Below, piece by piece: positions 45,876 to 54,112 of a stretch of DNA of 64,000 bases. The notes under the pieces were generated by a model, which saw only the letters and a program-made list of their open reading frames with translations, was not told the origin of the DNA and searched no databases. A program made the translations under genes and the position numbers. This stretch comes from Actinomycetota bacterium (GTDB lineage: Bacteria > Actinomycetota > Actinomycetes > Streptosporangiales > Streptosporangiaceae), in NCBI GenBank assembly GCA_027313705.1, contig DAHVDE010000041.1:1-64000 (forward strand), in the 5' to 3' direction. The stretch's first letter is position 1. Each line of letters begins with the position of its first letter.

Positions 45876-46493
45876 ATGCGTAAGGCATTCCTGTCGAAAC
45901 GGAACATGATCGCGGTAATGCGCCAATGCGCCCTGGCCGCCCTGACCTGCGTGGTCGCGGCCGGCTGCGGCACTGCGGCCAGCCGGCCAGGTCAGGCCGC
46001 GGGGTCCGGCCCGCAGTCGACCAATCCGCCAGGCGACTATCCATGCGCCGCCGCGCACCTAGACGTCGCCATCGATGCTCATGCCGCCGGCGTCGCGGCA
46101 GGCACCGCACTGATTCCGCTCGACTTCACTAACGTCTCCACCAGCAGTTGCAGGCTGAGCGGCTACGCCTACGTCTCGTTCGCCACCAGCGACAAAGGCA
46201 AGCGGGTCGGGCAGATGGCAGCCGCCGACCGCGCCCTGCCGCCGCACGCACTGCTGCTCGGCGCGGGGAAGACGGCGCACCTGTGGTTGCGGATGGTAGC
46301 CGCTGCCAGCCTGCCCGCCAGCATCTGCCGGCCGACAACCGCCGGCGGTCTCCAGATCAGGCTGCCGGGTCAGAACGCGACCATTTTCCTCGCGCACCGC
46401 TTCCTTACCTGCGCTAATCGGGTAAAAGGCACTGATATTCTCACGGTGGAGCCATTCCAGTCCGGTCGTGCCCGCGCGGGCACGGCCCAGTGA
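45876..46493 (+). CDS. DUF4232 lipoprotein, second copy
   Basis: A 205-residue lipoprotein with lipobox VAAGC near residues 26-30. The mature part follows the DUF4232 plan (YPCAAAHLDVAIDA, LDFTNVSTSSCRLSGYAYVSF, GKTAHLWLRM, late HRFLTCAN). It is paralogous to the copy upstream of the kinase but clearly diverged. GGAG at 45865-45868 supports the ATG at 45876. The coding end contains an 18-base perfect palindrome (46467-46484), and an imperfect hairpin follows the stop. Confidence 0.85.
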   Translation: MRKAFLSKRNMIAVMRQCALAALTCVVAAGCGTAASRPGQAAGSGPQSTNPPGDYPCAAAHLDVAIDAHAAGVAAGTALIPLDFTNVSTSSCRLSGYAYVSFATSDKGKRVGQMAAADRALPPHALLLGAGKTAHLWLRMVAAASLPASICRPTTAGGLQIRLPGQNATIFLAHRFLTCANRVKGTDILTVEPFQSGRARAGTAQ

Positions 46494-46516
46494 AAGCAGG
46501 AGTTACTTCTCCCTGC
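46467..46516 (+). terminator. 3'-end palindrome and imperfect hairpin after the second DUF4232 gene
   Basis: CGTGCCCGC joined directly to its complement occupies 46467-46484 inside the last codons. GCAGGAG (46496-46502) pairs with CTCCCTGC (46509-46516), with one bulge, just after the stop. Either could help end transcription. There is no T-tract. Confidence 0.35.
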
Positions 46517-46616
46517 TGCCTTAAAGCGCAACCACAGCGGGCGCGGACCTGGGCCGGAGTTCCGCCGACGGCCACCGTTGCACCGCGGGCCGCGGGCATC
46601 GGATAGGTTGCCGCGT

Positions 46617-48176
46617 ATGGCAGAGATCAATCCGAGGCTGCGCGCCGTACTTGACCTGAGTGTCGCCGAGGCGCGTGAATACGCCGGACGGCATGAGTAC
46701 GACGGCAAGGTGCAGGATCTATCGCCGGCCGGTGTCCTGGCCGGCCTTGGCCGGCTTGACGCGGCCGCCACCCAGGCGCCATCGCCAGCCAGCCAGTCTC
46801 CGGACGGCGAGATGCTCGACGAATACGACGCCGCCCACCTGGCCACATTCGAGCGTGCCCTGCGGGTCAGCTACGGAGAGCTCAAGCTTTACCGCGCCAA
46901 CCCGTACTTCCACATCTCGAACCTGGACCTCGCCTGCTACGACCGTGACTATGCCGCGGCAGACGACCGGGCGAGGGCGCGGGCAGAGCACCTGGCCGCC
47001 TGGCCGGAGGCGATCGACGCGGCGATCGCCTCCCTCGACCAGGTGCCCGCGCCCGTGGCCAAGGCCCTGGCGGGCGCCGTCCGGGGACTGGCTGCTGGCA
47101 TTCCGGCCGACCGGGACGAGCAGGCGGCCGCGGCCGCGCTTAAAGCCCACGCCAGGTTTGCCGACCACATCGACGCGGCGGCCAGGAACGGCCACCCGGA
47201 CGCTGCGCTCGGCGCCGCGGCGCTGACGAAGCTGATGAGCTCGATCGAGGGAACCGAAGTCGATCTTGGCAGGCTCGCCGAGCGGGCCGACGCCGAAAGG
47301 GACCGCCTGCGTGACCGCCTGGCGGAAAGCTGTGCTCAGATTGACTCCTCCCGCCCGGCCATGGAGGTCGCCAGGAAACTAGTCCGCGTCCACCCGGACG
47401 CCGACGGCGTACTCGACGCGGCGCGGCGGTGGACGCAGCGGGCCATCGAGTTCACCAGCGCAGCCAACCTGGTGCCCTATCAGGACGGCGAGTGCCTGGT
47501 CGAACTGGCACCAGAGTCCAGGCGCTGGGCAATGGCAATGATGTCAACGGCCGCGCCAGGCGAACCGGAGGGGCCGTCCATCTACTACATAACGCCGCCC
47601 GACCCTAGCTGGCCAGAGCACGAGGCAGAAGAGTGGCTCGAGGTGTTCAGCGACACCACCCTGCCAGGCATCACGGTGCACGAGGTAGCACCCGGTCACT
47701 TCTCGCACGGCCGCGCGATCAGGCGGGCGCCGACCCTGGTGCGCCGGACACTGCACTCCGAGGCATTCGTCGAGGGCTGGGCGCATTATGCAGAAGAACT
47801 ATGCGTCGAAGAGGGATTCTGCGCCAACGACCCCAGGTTCGCGATCGGCGTCTGGCTTGAAGCCCTGGTCAGGGTAACCAGGCTGGCCTGCGCGATCGGC
47901 CTCCACACGGCCGGTCAGACAGTCGAGGACTGCGCCAGGCGCTTCGAGGCCGACACCCACCTGTCAGGACAGGCCGCTCGCGCCGAGGCAACCCGCGCCT
48001 CCTTCGACCCAACCTATGGCCGGTACACCTGGGGCAAACTAGAGATCATGGACCTGCGATCGCGGGCCAGGCAGGCATGGGGCACCGAGTTCTCCCTGCT
48101 GCGCTTCCACAGCGCGATGCTCGCGCTCGGCTCACCACCGCTCGGCCTGCTCGACACTGCCTTGCGGCGGGGATAG
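46617..48176 (+). CDS. DUF885 family metallopeptidase-like protein
   Basis: A 519-residue protein, largely helical. The DUF885 zinc motif HEVAPGH lies at about residues 355-361, followed by the second-ligand helix HSEAFVEGWAHYAEELCVEEGF. This is the gluzincin-like pattern of the family. There is no signal peptide, so it is cytoplasmic, probably a carboxypeptidase-like or oligopeptidase enzyme. Start ATG 46617 is chosen because the 13 upstream codons are Arg/Pro-rich and unlike the family. Monocistronic. Confidence 0.85.
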   Translation: MAEINPRLRAVLDLSVAEAREYAGRHEYDGKVQDLSPAGVLAGLGRLDAAATQAPSPASQSPDGEMLDEYDAAHLATFERALRVSYGELKLYRANPYFHISNLDLACYDRDYAAADDRARARAEHLAAWPEAIDAAIASLDQVPAPVAKALAGAVRGLAAGIPADRDEQAAAAALKAHARFADHIDAAARNGHPDAALGAAALTKLMSSIEGTEVDLGRLAERADAERDRLRDRLAESCAQIDSSRPAMEVARKLVRVHPDADGVLDAARRWTQRAIEFTSAANLVPYQDGECLVELAPESRRWAMAMMSTAAPGEPEGPSIYYITPPDPSWPEHEAEEWLEVFSDTTLPGITVHEVAPGHFSHGRAIRRAPTLVRRTLHSEAFVEGWAHYAEELCVEEGFCANDPRFAIGVWLEALVRVTRLACAIGLHTAGQTVEDCARRFEADTHLSGQAARAEATRASFDPTYGRYTWGKLEIMDLRSRARQAWGTEFSLLRFHSAMLALGSPPLGLLDTALRRG

Positions 48177-48240
48177 CGGTCTTCGGGGTAGCGGTCCCGG
48201 CGGGGTAAGTCCGGGTCAGCGGCACCGGTAGGGTCTGATC

Positions 48241-48564
48241 ATGACCGACGTCGCTGACCTTGACTCGCTGTCCTCGCGCGAACTGCACGACCTGGCCGTG
48301 CACCGGGCCAGGCATCACCTCGACGTGGCTTTCCTGTGGGAGTTGCTGCGCTCGCTGCCCGCAGCCGAAGTGGTCGCCGGTCACCCTGAACACGCGGAGG
48401 CCGACGCGCTGAAACTGTCCGCATACATCGGCGATGCGATCGACGCGAACGACAGCGACATAGTGCATGCACTCCGGCCGATGTACCTGGACTACCTGAA
48501 CAAGCACAAAGCTGACCTGCCTGATCTCCCGTCCCGCGACTCTTCGGACTCGGCCCCGCGCTAG
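48241..48564 (+). CDS. small conserved hypothetical protein
   Basis: A 107-residue acidic, helical protein without signal or membrane helix. It contains the His-rich LHDLAVHRARHHLDVAFLWELLRSLPAAEVVAGH and a C-terminal LRPMYLDYLNKHKADLPDLP. Codon usage and third-position GC look like a real gene. I do not recognise a family. Confidence 0.65.
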   Translation: MTDVADLDSLSSRELHDLAVHRARHHLDVAFLWELLRSLPAAEVVAGHPEHAEADALKLSAYIGDAIDANDSDIVHALRPMYLDYLNKHKADLPDLPSRDSSDSAPR

Positions 48565-48735
48565 CCAGCCTCCGCGCCGGCTGGTCTAGTGGCCAGCAAC
48601 GGACAAGCAGACCGCTGCGCCCCGCCGCCAGCCCGGCACCACGACCGACCACGCTCAGCCGGCCGATGGACCTGGACAGCAAGCAGCCCTGGCCCGCTAC
48701 TGCCGGCCAGGGCTGCGAAGCTCTCGCGGTGCTGG

Positions 48736-49299
48736 TCAGGCCTGCAGCACGGCTTCGATCTCCAGGTGAAGGTCTACTCGGTCGGCGACTACGACGCCGC
48801 CGCCCTCGATCGCCGCGTTCCAGGTCATGCCGAAGTCTGAGCGGTTGATGTGACCGGTGGCGGTGAAGCCGGCCCTCGTGCCGCCGTAGGCGTCGGGGCC
48901 GAAACCGTTGACCTCAAGCTTGAGCGGAACCTGCCTGGTTACGCCCTTGAGGGTCAGTTCACCGTCGAGGACGTAGTCGCCGCCATCGGGACGTACGCCG
49001 GTTGACCGGTAGGTCATCGTCGGGTAGTTCTCCGTGTCGAAGAAATCAGGCGAGCGCAGGTGCCCGTCGCGCTGCTCAGCGCCGGTGTCGATCGACGATA
49101 GCTCGATCTCGGCGGTGACGGAGGACCCGAGCATGTCGTCGGCGGTCACGACCTCGCCCGAGAACTTGGTGAACTTACCGCGGACCTTGCTGACCATCAT
49201 GTGCCTGACAGCGAACCCGACTTCCGAGTGCATGCCGTCAATGTTCCAGGTACCAGCCACGTAGCCGGGGATCGTGATCCCGGTTTGAGTCTGCGTCAT
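48736..49299 (-). CDS. YceI-family lipocalin-like protein
   Basis: A 187-residue YceI protein without a signal peptide, so cytoplasmic. GTWNIDGMHSEVGFAVRHMMVSKVRGKF, SSIDTGAEQRDGHLRSPDFFD and the LTLKGVTRQVPLKLEV strand are standard. Family members bind polyisoprenoid or amphiphilic lipids in a beta-barrel. Divergent from a MarR-type regulator across 143 bases that carry inverted repeats, so probably controlled by it. Confidence 0.9.
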   Translation of the reverse strand: MTQTQTGITIPGYVAGTWNIDGMHSEVGFAVRHMMVSKVRGKFTKFSGEVVTADDMLGSSVTAEIELSSIDTGAEQRDGHLRSPDFFDTENYPTMTYRSTGVRPDGGDYVLDGELTLKGVTRQVPLKLEVNGFGPDAYGGTRAGFTATGHINRSDFGMTWNAAIEGGGVVVADRVDLHLEIEAVLQA

Positions 49300-49369
49300 G
49301 TTCTCGCTCCCATGCTGTCTGGCTTGCGATTTTCACCTGGCAGTCCAGCGGACCGCCAGGAAGCTAGTT

Positions 49370-49422
49370 TTGTTGAACACACAACAATTATCAGACCCGT
49401 CTTCACTTGTCAAATGTTCAAC
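49370..49422. promoter_or_regulatory. operator-like inverted repeats between yceI-like and marR-like genes
   Basis: TTGTTG-AACACA-CAACAA at 49370-49387 is a perfect 6-6-6 dyad. GTTGAACA at 49372-49379 is exactly complementary to TGTTCAAC at 49415-49422. MarR dimers bind such A/T-rich dyads in divergent promoters. Confidence 0.55.
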
Positions 49423-49442
49423 TAGTTCAGTACTCTAACATC

Positions 49443-49994
49443 GTGGAGACGACGACACGCTGGCTAACTGCCGAGGAACAGCGCGTCTGGCGCCGGTTCC
49501 TCTTCGCGTGCCAGTCGCTGTTCGGGGCCATCGAAGGACAGCTGCTCAGGGACTCTGGCCTGCCGCATGGCTACTACGAGATACTTGTGCACCTGTCAGA
49601 AGCACCCGACCGCGCACTCAGGATGAGCCAGCTGGCGGCCGCCTCCAGCTACAGTAAGAGTCGCCTGTCACACGCGGTATCGCGACTCGAAATGCGTGGC
49701 CTGGTAGTCAGGATGGACTGTCCTACTGACCGGCGCGGTCAGATCGCCAAGCTCACCGACGAAGGCATGGCCGTGCTTGAGGCGGCAGCACCTGGCCACG
49801 TCGAGCAAGTGCGCCGCTCGCTGATCGATGCCTTGACCCCCGAGCAAATCAGGCAACTAGGCGAGATAAGCGCTGCCATGATCGCGGCGGCCAGCCTCGA
49901 GTCGGCCGCCGGCTCTCAGGCCGCCGCCGCCTTCGCGGAACCGGAAGCGGATTGCCTGGAAGAGGAAGAAGATCCGGGCGGCTGCGACGGCTAA
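49443..49994 (+). CDS. MarR family transcriptional regulator
   Basis: A 183-residue winged-helix regulator. The recognition region LRMSQLAAASSYSKSRLSHAVSRLEMRGLVVR and the wing CPTDRRGQIAKLTDEG are typical. A longer than usual acidic C-terminal tail ends with EEEEDPGG. The start is taken as GTG 49443, because an upstream ATG would place the operator dyad in the coding region. It likely represses itself and the divergent YceI gene in response to a small phenolic or lipid ligand. Confidence 0.85.
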   Translation: METTTRWLTAEEQRVWRRFLFACQSLFGAIEGQLLRDSGLPHGYYEILVHLSEAPDRALRMSQLAAASSYSKSRLSHAVSRLEMRGLVVRMDCPTDRRGQIAKLTDEGMAVLEAAAPGHVEQVRRSLIDALTPEQIRQLGEISAAMIAAASLESAAGSQAAAAFAEPEADCLEEEEDPGGCDG

Positions 49995-50101
49995 CCGGGC
50001 GAGGGGCTACCGGGGTGGCCAACGCCGGCGGACTGGCGGCAAGCGGCTATCCTCAACACGGCGCGGTACGACGCGCCGTAGTTGATCTGAGGAAGGCTAA
50101 G

Positions 50102-50677
50102 ATGCCTGATGCCACTGGCTCAGGCCCGCTGGCGCCCGCCTGCGGGCGGCGTGACACGGACCGAGTTCGGCGGACGCCGCGCGCGCACGCGGTGCCCCGC
50201 CCGGCAGTCGCTGCCGGCCGCAGCGCTCTGCTTGGACTGATCGCGGCGGCGGTGGCACTCGCTGGCTGCGGCGCCAGGCATGCCGCCGCCAGCGCCGCGT
50301 CCATCAACGTCATCAGCGCTTACGTCATGCAAGCGGACGGCGTGAAGACGGTGGACGCCTACTTCGTGCTGGCTAACACGGGCACGTCCGATCGGCTCGT
50401 CTCAGTTCGCAGCAGCGCCGGCGGCAAGGTCATCATGCTGACGCCAGCGGCGCCAGGCGTCTCGGTTGCCCGCGCCACGACTGATCTAGTGTTCCCCGGC
50501 CACGCCGTCACCAAGCTCGACCCGACCGGAATGCACCTGGAAATAGTCGGTTCAGGCCCGCTACACCAAGGTACCGACATCACGCTGACCCTGGTATTCG
50601 CTCACGACGGCAAGTTGAAGGTCTCCGCCCAGGTCAGCAACCCCCAGACCGGAAACAGCAGCTATTTCGGCCCCTAA
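50102..50677 (+). CDS. lipoprotein with a degenerate PCuAC copper-chaperone fold
   Basis: A 191-residue lipoprotein. Residues 1-40 are an Arg/Pro-rich leader, a hydrophobic helix follows and the lipobox is VALAGC. The mature domain matches PCuAC in order (ISAYVMQ, DAYFVLANTGTSDRLVSV, TKLDPTGMHLEIVGSGPLHQGTDITLTLVF). The His/Met copper ligands of the family (H...M...M...HxM) are mostly replaced (KVIMLTP and HLEIVG), so copper binding is doubtful. AGGAAGG precedes the ATG. Confidence 0.8.
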   Translation: MPDATGSGPLAPACGRRDTDRVRRTPRAHAVPRPAVAAGRSALLGLIAAAVALAGCGARHAAASAASINVISAYVMQADGVKTVDAYFVLANTGTSDRLVSVRSSAGGKVIMLTPAAPGVSVARATTDLVFPGHAVTKLDPTGMHLEIVGSGPLHQGTDITLTLVFAHDGKLKVSAQVSNPQTGNSSYFGP

Positions 50678-50733
50678 CGCCTGCGCGGCCCACCCAATGG
50701 GCGGCGCGCCGACATTTGCCGTGCAGAGACTTG

Positions 50734-50743
50734 CGATATATCG
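50734..50743. promoter_or_regulatory. CGATATATCG palindrome upstream of the DUF1707 gene
   Basis: A perfect 10-base palindrome 46 bases before the DUF1707 start. The CGATATATCG type resembles operators of PadR-family regulators in actinobacteria; no PadR gene is in the window. Confidence 0.4.
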
Positions 50744-50789
50744 TCTTGCTGTCGGCAGTCGTGCCGGCGGGGGTACCTGGAGGGAACCG

Positions 50790-51263
50790 ATGATGGCAGG
50801 ATCGGGCATCAGAATCGGTGACGCCGAGAGGAACGCGGTGGCTGAGTGCCTCCGCGAGCACTACGCGGCCGGTCGCCTTGACATGGAGGAGTTCCAGGAG
50901 CGACTCGATGCGGCGTTCGCGGCCAAGACCGAGCAGGATCTAGCGAAGCTCACAGCAGATCTGCCGCACTCCTCCCCTTACGCGACTCCATGGCCAGGTC
51001 AGCAGGCCGGGCAGCGCGGGCCAGTCCAGTCATACCCCCTGAGCGGCAGCCAGCAGGCACCCCCTAGGGCCAGTTCTCCGATGGCCGCGCTCGCTGCGGC
51101 GGCAATCTCCTTGTTCATACTGGCCACGGTCGTCATCTTGTGGCTCCCGTTCGGCGGGCTGCCCAAGGCGGTTCTCATCATCTTGGCCGTATTCGCCTTC
51201 ATCCGGCGAATCTTCAGGCGCGTCCTCTTCGGCGGCCCGCTCGCCCGAGGTCGCCGCCGGTAA
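50790..51263 (+). CDS. DUF1707 domain membrane protein
   Basis: A 157-residue protein. The DUF1707 (SHOCT-like) domain occupies about 5-55 with IRIGDAERNAVAECLREHYAAGRLDMEEFQERLDAAFAAKT. A Pro/Gln linker and two membrane helices at about 103-123 and 127-142 follow. A basic tail (RRIFRRVLFGG...RGRRR) ends it. GGAGGG precedes the ATG pair at 50790/50793. The function of DUF1707 is unknown; often linked to envelope stress or PadR control. Confidence 0.85.
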   Translation: MMAGSGIRIGDAERNAVAECLREHYAAGRLDMEEFQERLDAAFAAKTEQDLAKLTADLPHSSPYATPWPGQQAGQRGPVQSYPLSGSQQAPPRASSPMAALAAAAISLFILATVVILWLPFGGLPKAVLIILAVFAFIRRIFRRVLFGGPLARGRRR

Positions 51264-51341
51264 TTCGCCGGCTATCCGGTCAGGCACTCCGCACTGCCGC
51301 CTCCCTGCCGCGCGGTAGCCCGCACGCCGGCCGTCCGCGTG

Positions 51342-52556
51342 CTAGGTGCGGTCGGGCAGCCGCAGGGGCACTAGCAGATATCGGAACTCTGGCGTTTCTT
51401 CGTCGTAATCGCCATCTGTCTCCTTGCTTTCGTCAACCCAGGTAATCAGGGCAGGCTTGGCCGGGGTGTTGAACTCGATCCTGATCCTGCCGGTCTCCGC
51501 CGCGCCTTCTGGTGCCGCCTGATCTGATTCCGGCGGCGGCACCGGCGAGGTACGAGCCAGTGCCGCCGCGACCATGCCGTCCAGCAGGTAGTGCGGGTTG
51601 AAGGAGATCGTGGGCTGGTCGCCGGTGAAGTCGGCGGGCACGGTCTCCGCGGCACGGGCCCTGCCCTCGGCGTGGGCCTCGACCATCAGGTGACCAGGGC
51701 CGAAAGACAGCCGGACTGGCCCTGCCCGCTCTGCGACCAGGGCCGCCCGCCTGACTGCCTCGATGGCGGGGCCGGCCAGCAGGTCAGCCTGGCAAGCGAA
51801 CTCGCCTGAGAAGCGGCTCTGGTACTTGATGAACTCGCCGCCAATCAGCCTGGCCGTCAGCCGCCGGTCAGTCGCCTCGAAGCTGATCAGGCCGTCGCTG
51901 CCGGCCTCGAACGCCAGCCTCACCTGACCGCTACCCGCGAGCGCCCTGGCGGCCTCGGTCATGACACGCGCGGGCACGAGGGCGAGTGCCTTGAGGTCCG
52001 CATCAGCGGGAGTGAGCTTCAGGCGCCGGGCGGCCAGTCGGTAGCGGTCGGTAGCGGCAAGCGTCAGCGACTCGCCGTCGATATCCAGGCAGATCGCGGT
52101 CAGCATCGGCAACGTGTCGTCCCTGCTGGCCGAAGAGGCAACCTGGGCGACGGCAGAAGCGAGTTGCGCCGCGTCCACAGCACCGACCATGGCAGGCGAG
52201 TCAGGCAATGCCGGGTACTCGGTGAGCGGCAGGCACACCAGCCCGAACTCCGCGCCGCCGCACACCATGCCGAGCGTGTCGCCGTCGTCGGCGAAAGCGA
52301 CGGGCCGTGATGGCAGGCTGCGGGTGATCTCAGCCAGCAACCGTCCAGGCACGAGGGCAGTACCTGGCTCGGCGACTTCCGCGTCGAGCCTGCATTTCGC
52401 CGAGACCTCGTAGTCGAAGCAGGAAATGGTCAGGCTCGCGCCGGAAGCCTCAATCAGCATGCCGGCCAGCACCGGAACGACAGGCCTGGACGACAGGACG
52501 CGAGAAACGAAGGCCACTGCCTCGCCGAGCGCGTCTCGCGCGACCGTGAACCGCAT
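51342..52556 (-). CDS. DNA polymerase III beta-subunit-like sliding clamp
   Basis: A 404-residue three-domain clamp beginning MRFTVARDALGEAVAFVSRVLSSRPVVPVLAG. The second domain has TLPMLTAICLDI and LAATDRYRLAARR, and the C-terminus FRYLLVPLRLP keeps the usual clamp ending. It encircles DNA as a homodimer and tethers polymerases through a hydrophobic pocket. dnaA, recF and gyrB are not adjacent, so this is probably a paralogue of the housekeeping dnaN rather than the replication-origin copy. The domain 3 insertion (about 350-378, Pro/Glu-rich) is unusual. Confidence 0.85.
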   Translation of the reverse strand: MRFTVARDALGEAVAFVSRVLSSRPVVPVLAGMLIEASGASLTISCFDYEVSAKCRLDAEVAEPGTALVPGRLLAEITRSLPSRPVAFADDGDTLGMVCGGAEFGLVCLPLTEYPALPDSPAMVGAVDAAQLASAVAQVASSASRDDTLPMLTAICLDIDGESLTLAATDRYRLAARRLKLTPADADLKALALVPARVMTEAARALAGSGQVRLAFEAGSDGLISFEATDRRLTARLIGGEFIKYQSRFSGEFACQADLLAGPAIEAVRRAALVAERAGPVRLSFGPGHLMVEAHAEGRARAAETVPADFTGDQPTISFNPHYLLDGMVAAALARTSPVPPPESDQAAPEGAAETGRIRIEFNTPAKPALITWVDESKETDGDYDEETPEFRYLLVPLRLPDRT

Positions 52557-52728
52557 AATTCCTCGCTCTCTTCTCCGACCACCCGATACTCCCACCACCC
52601 TCTGACAGCGGCAGCCTCCGGCGCCAAGCAGGGTGCGGGCGGGCGCGACTCGGCGCCTTCGGCGCGGATAACGGCACAGGCCCGGCGATGCCGCAATGGC
52701 GGACATCACCGGGCCTGGTGCTATCCGG

Positions 52729-52989
52729 CTACGCCAGGCCGGCCGGTACCGCAGCCAGCGTCGCCTCGATGGCCTTGACCAGGGCGCGGGCGGTTTCCGT
52801 AGTCAACTCAACGGCCACCCGTGCCGCTGGGCCCTTCGCCGGATTGGCGAAATCGATATTGAGGGTGTGATCGGCAGGAGCGTGCACCGGGTGGTCGAAA
52901 TAGACATTGACTTCGCTCAGGCCGAACCAGCCATTGGCGCCTTTGCCGCTGCCGGCCGCCTCGATGCTCTCCGTCAGGTACGTGCACAT
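52729..52989 (-). CDS. DUF6295 family protein
   Basis: An 86-residue protein with the characteristic MCTYLTESIEAAGSGKGANG start, then VNVYFDHPVHAPADHTLNIDF and a C-terminal helix ARALVKAIEATL. Small, soluble, function unknown. It starts 15 bases after the dienelactone-hydrolase stop, so the two are co-transcribed; this linkage may hint at a role with the hydrolase. Confidence 0.8.
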   Translation of the reverse strand: MCTYLTESIEAAGSGKGANGWFGLSEVNVYFDHPVHAPADHTLNIDFANPAKGPAARVAVELTTETARALVKAIEATLAAVPAGLA

Positions 52990-53004
52990 GATGTCCGCGC
53001 TCCC

Positions 53005-53745
53005 TTAGCTCGCCAGGTGCTTGCCGAAGAAGTCCCAGACCAGTTCCCAGCCCTTGGTCGCCGCGTCGACGCGGTAGGAGGGCCGGTCAGGCGAGAAGAA
53101 TGCGTGGCCGGCGCCTTCGAAGGTGTGGAACTCGTGCGGCTTGCCGAAGCTGTCGAGTACCTGCGACAGTTCCGCCGTTTCGGCCGGCGGCGGGAACTGG
53201 TCGTCCGCGCCGAACAGGCCGAGCAGCGGGCACGACAGGTCCTTGGCCAGGCCGACGATCGGCTTCATGCTGGCCGGAGCCTGCTCGGGCACGTGCACCA
53301 CGGCGCCGCCGTAGCAGTCAACCGCCGCCTGAAGCGGCAGGCTGCAGGCGGAGAGGAATGACTGGCGGCCGCCCGAGCAGTAGCCGATGACCCCGATCTT
53401 GCCGTTGCAGCCGGCCATGCCGCGCAGGTACTCGGCGGCGCCGCCGACATCTCCCACCAGCCGCTCGTCGGGCACGCCGCCCTTGGCCCTGGCGGCCGCG
53501 GCCGCGTCGTCTGGGCTGGCGCCCGGAGCGTCACGCCAGTACAGGTTCGGCATGATCGCGGCGTAGCCATGAGCCGCGAACTTCCGCGCGATCTCTTTGG
53601 TTGACGAATCATAACCTGGCATATGGTGAATCACCACGATACCGCCGAATGTCTGCGTGTCCTGCGGCCTGGCCAGGTAGGCCTCGATCTGGTCGCCGCC
53701 ATGACCGGCGATCATGACCGTCTCGGCGGTGAGCGATTCCTTCAT
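53005..53745 (-). CDS. dienelactone hydrolase family protein
   Basis: A 246-residue alpha/beta hydrolase. The nucleophile is Cys123 in GYCSGGRQ, the acid Asp is in FGADDQFP (about 181-182) and the His is in GAGHAFF (214): the Cys-Asp-His triad of carboxymethylenebutenolidase-like enzymes. It acts on lactones or esters; substrate unknown. The ribosome site AGGAAG is too close to ATG 53751 and better placed for ATG 53745. The leader is A/T-rich. Confidence 0.88.
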   Translation of the reverse strand: MKESLTAETVMIAGHGGDQIEAYLARPQDTQTFGGIVVIHHMPGYDSSTKEIARKFAAHGYAAIMPNLYWRDAPGASPDDAAAAARAKGGVPDERLVGDVGGAAEYLRGMAGCNGKIGVIGYCSGGRQSFLSACSLPLQAAVDCYGGAVVHVPEQAPASMKPIVGLAKDLSCPLLGLFGADDQFPPPAETAELSQVLDSFGKPHEFHTFEGAGHAFFSPDRPSYRVDAATKGWELVWDFFGKHLAS

Positions 53746-53888
53746 TGGCATTCTTCCTTTTTTGCCTTGTTTAACCCTGGAGTAATTTTGGCATAAAATC
53801 TTAACTATCTTCGGCACCGGGCCGGGTAAAGGCTGCACGAAACTGGAATGCTATCGCTAGATCTTCGGACCTGGGGAAAGGCATTTCC

Positions 53889-54110
53889 GTGAATGCGGCC
53901 ACATATGTTCTGGCACTCCTGTTCCTCGCCGCCGGATTTGCGCTCGGCTGGTATGCCAACCGTGCCTATTCGGCGCATGGGGACGTTAAGTCCACAAAGG
54001 CCAAGATACCTGGATACCGAAAGAATCGATACAAGAACGGCGTTGTCACCGCATTTCTTGCCTTCGCGATCGCGGTGGTGATCCTCGGCATCCTGCAACC
54101 GCACCACTAA
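53889..54110 (+). CDS. small two-helix membrane protein
   Basis: A 73-residue protein from a GTG start with GGGGAAAGG upstream. One helix lies at about 5-22 and another at about 50-68, separated by a basic loop (KSTKAKIPGYRKNRYKNG). A/T content is higher than in neighbouring genes. Function unknown. Its stop is two bases from the facing flavoenzyme stop. Confidence 0.7.
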   Translation: MNAATYVLALLFLAAGFALGWYANRAYSAHGDVKSTKAKIPGYRKNRYKNGVVTAFLAFAIAVVILGILQPHH

Positions 54111-54112
54111 CT

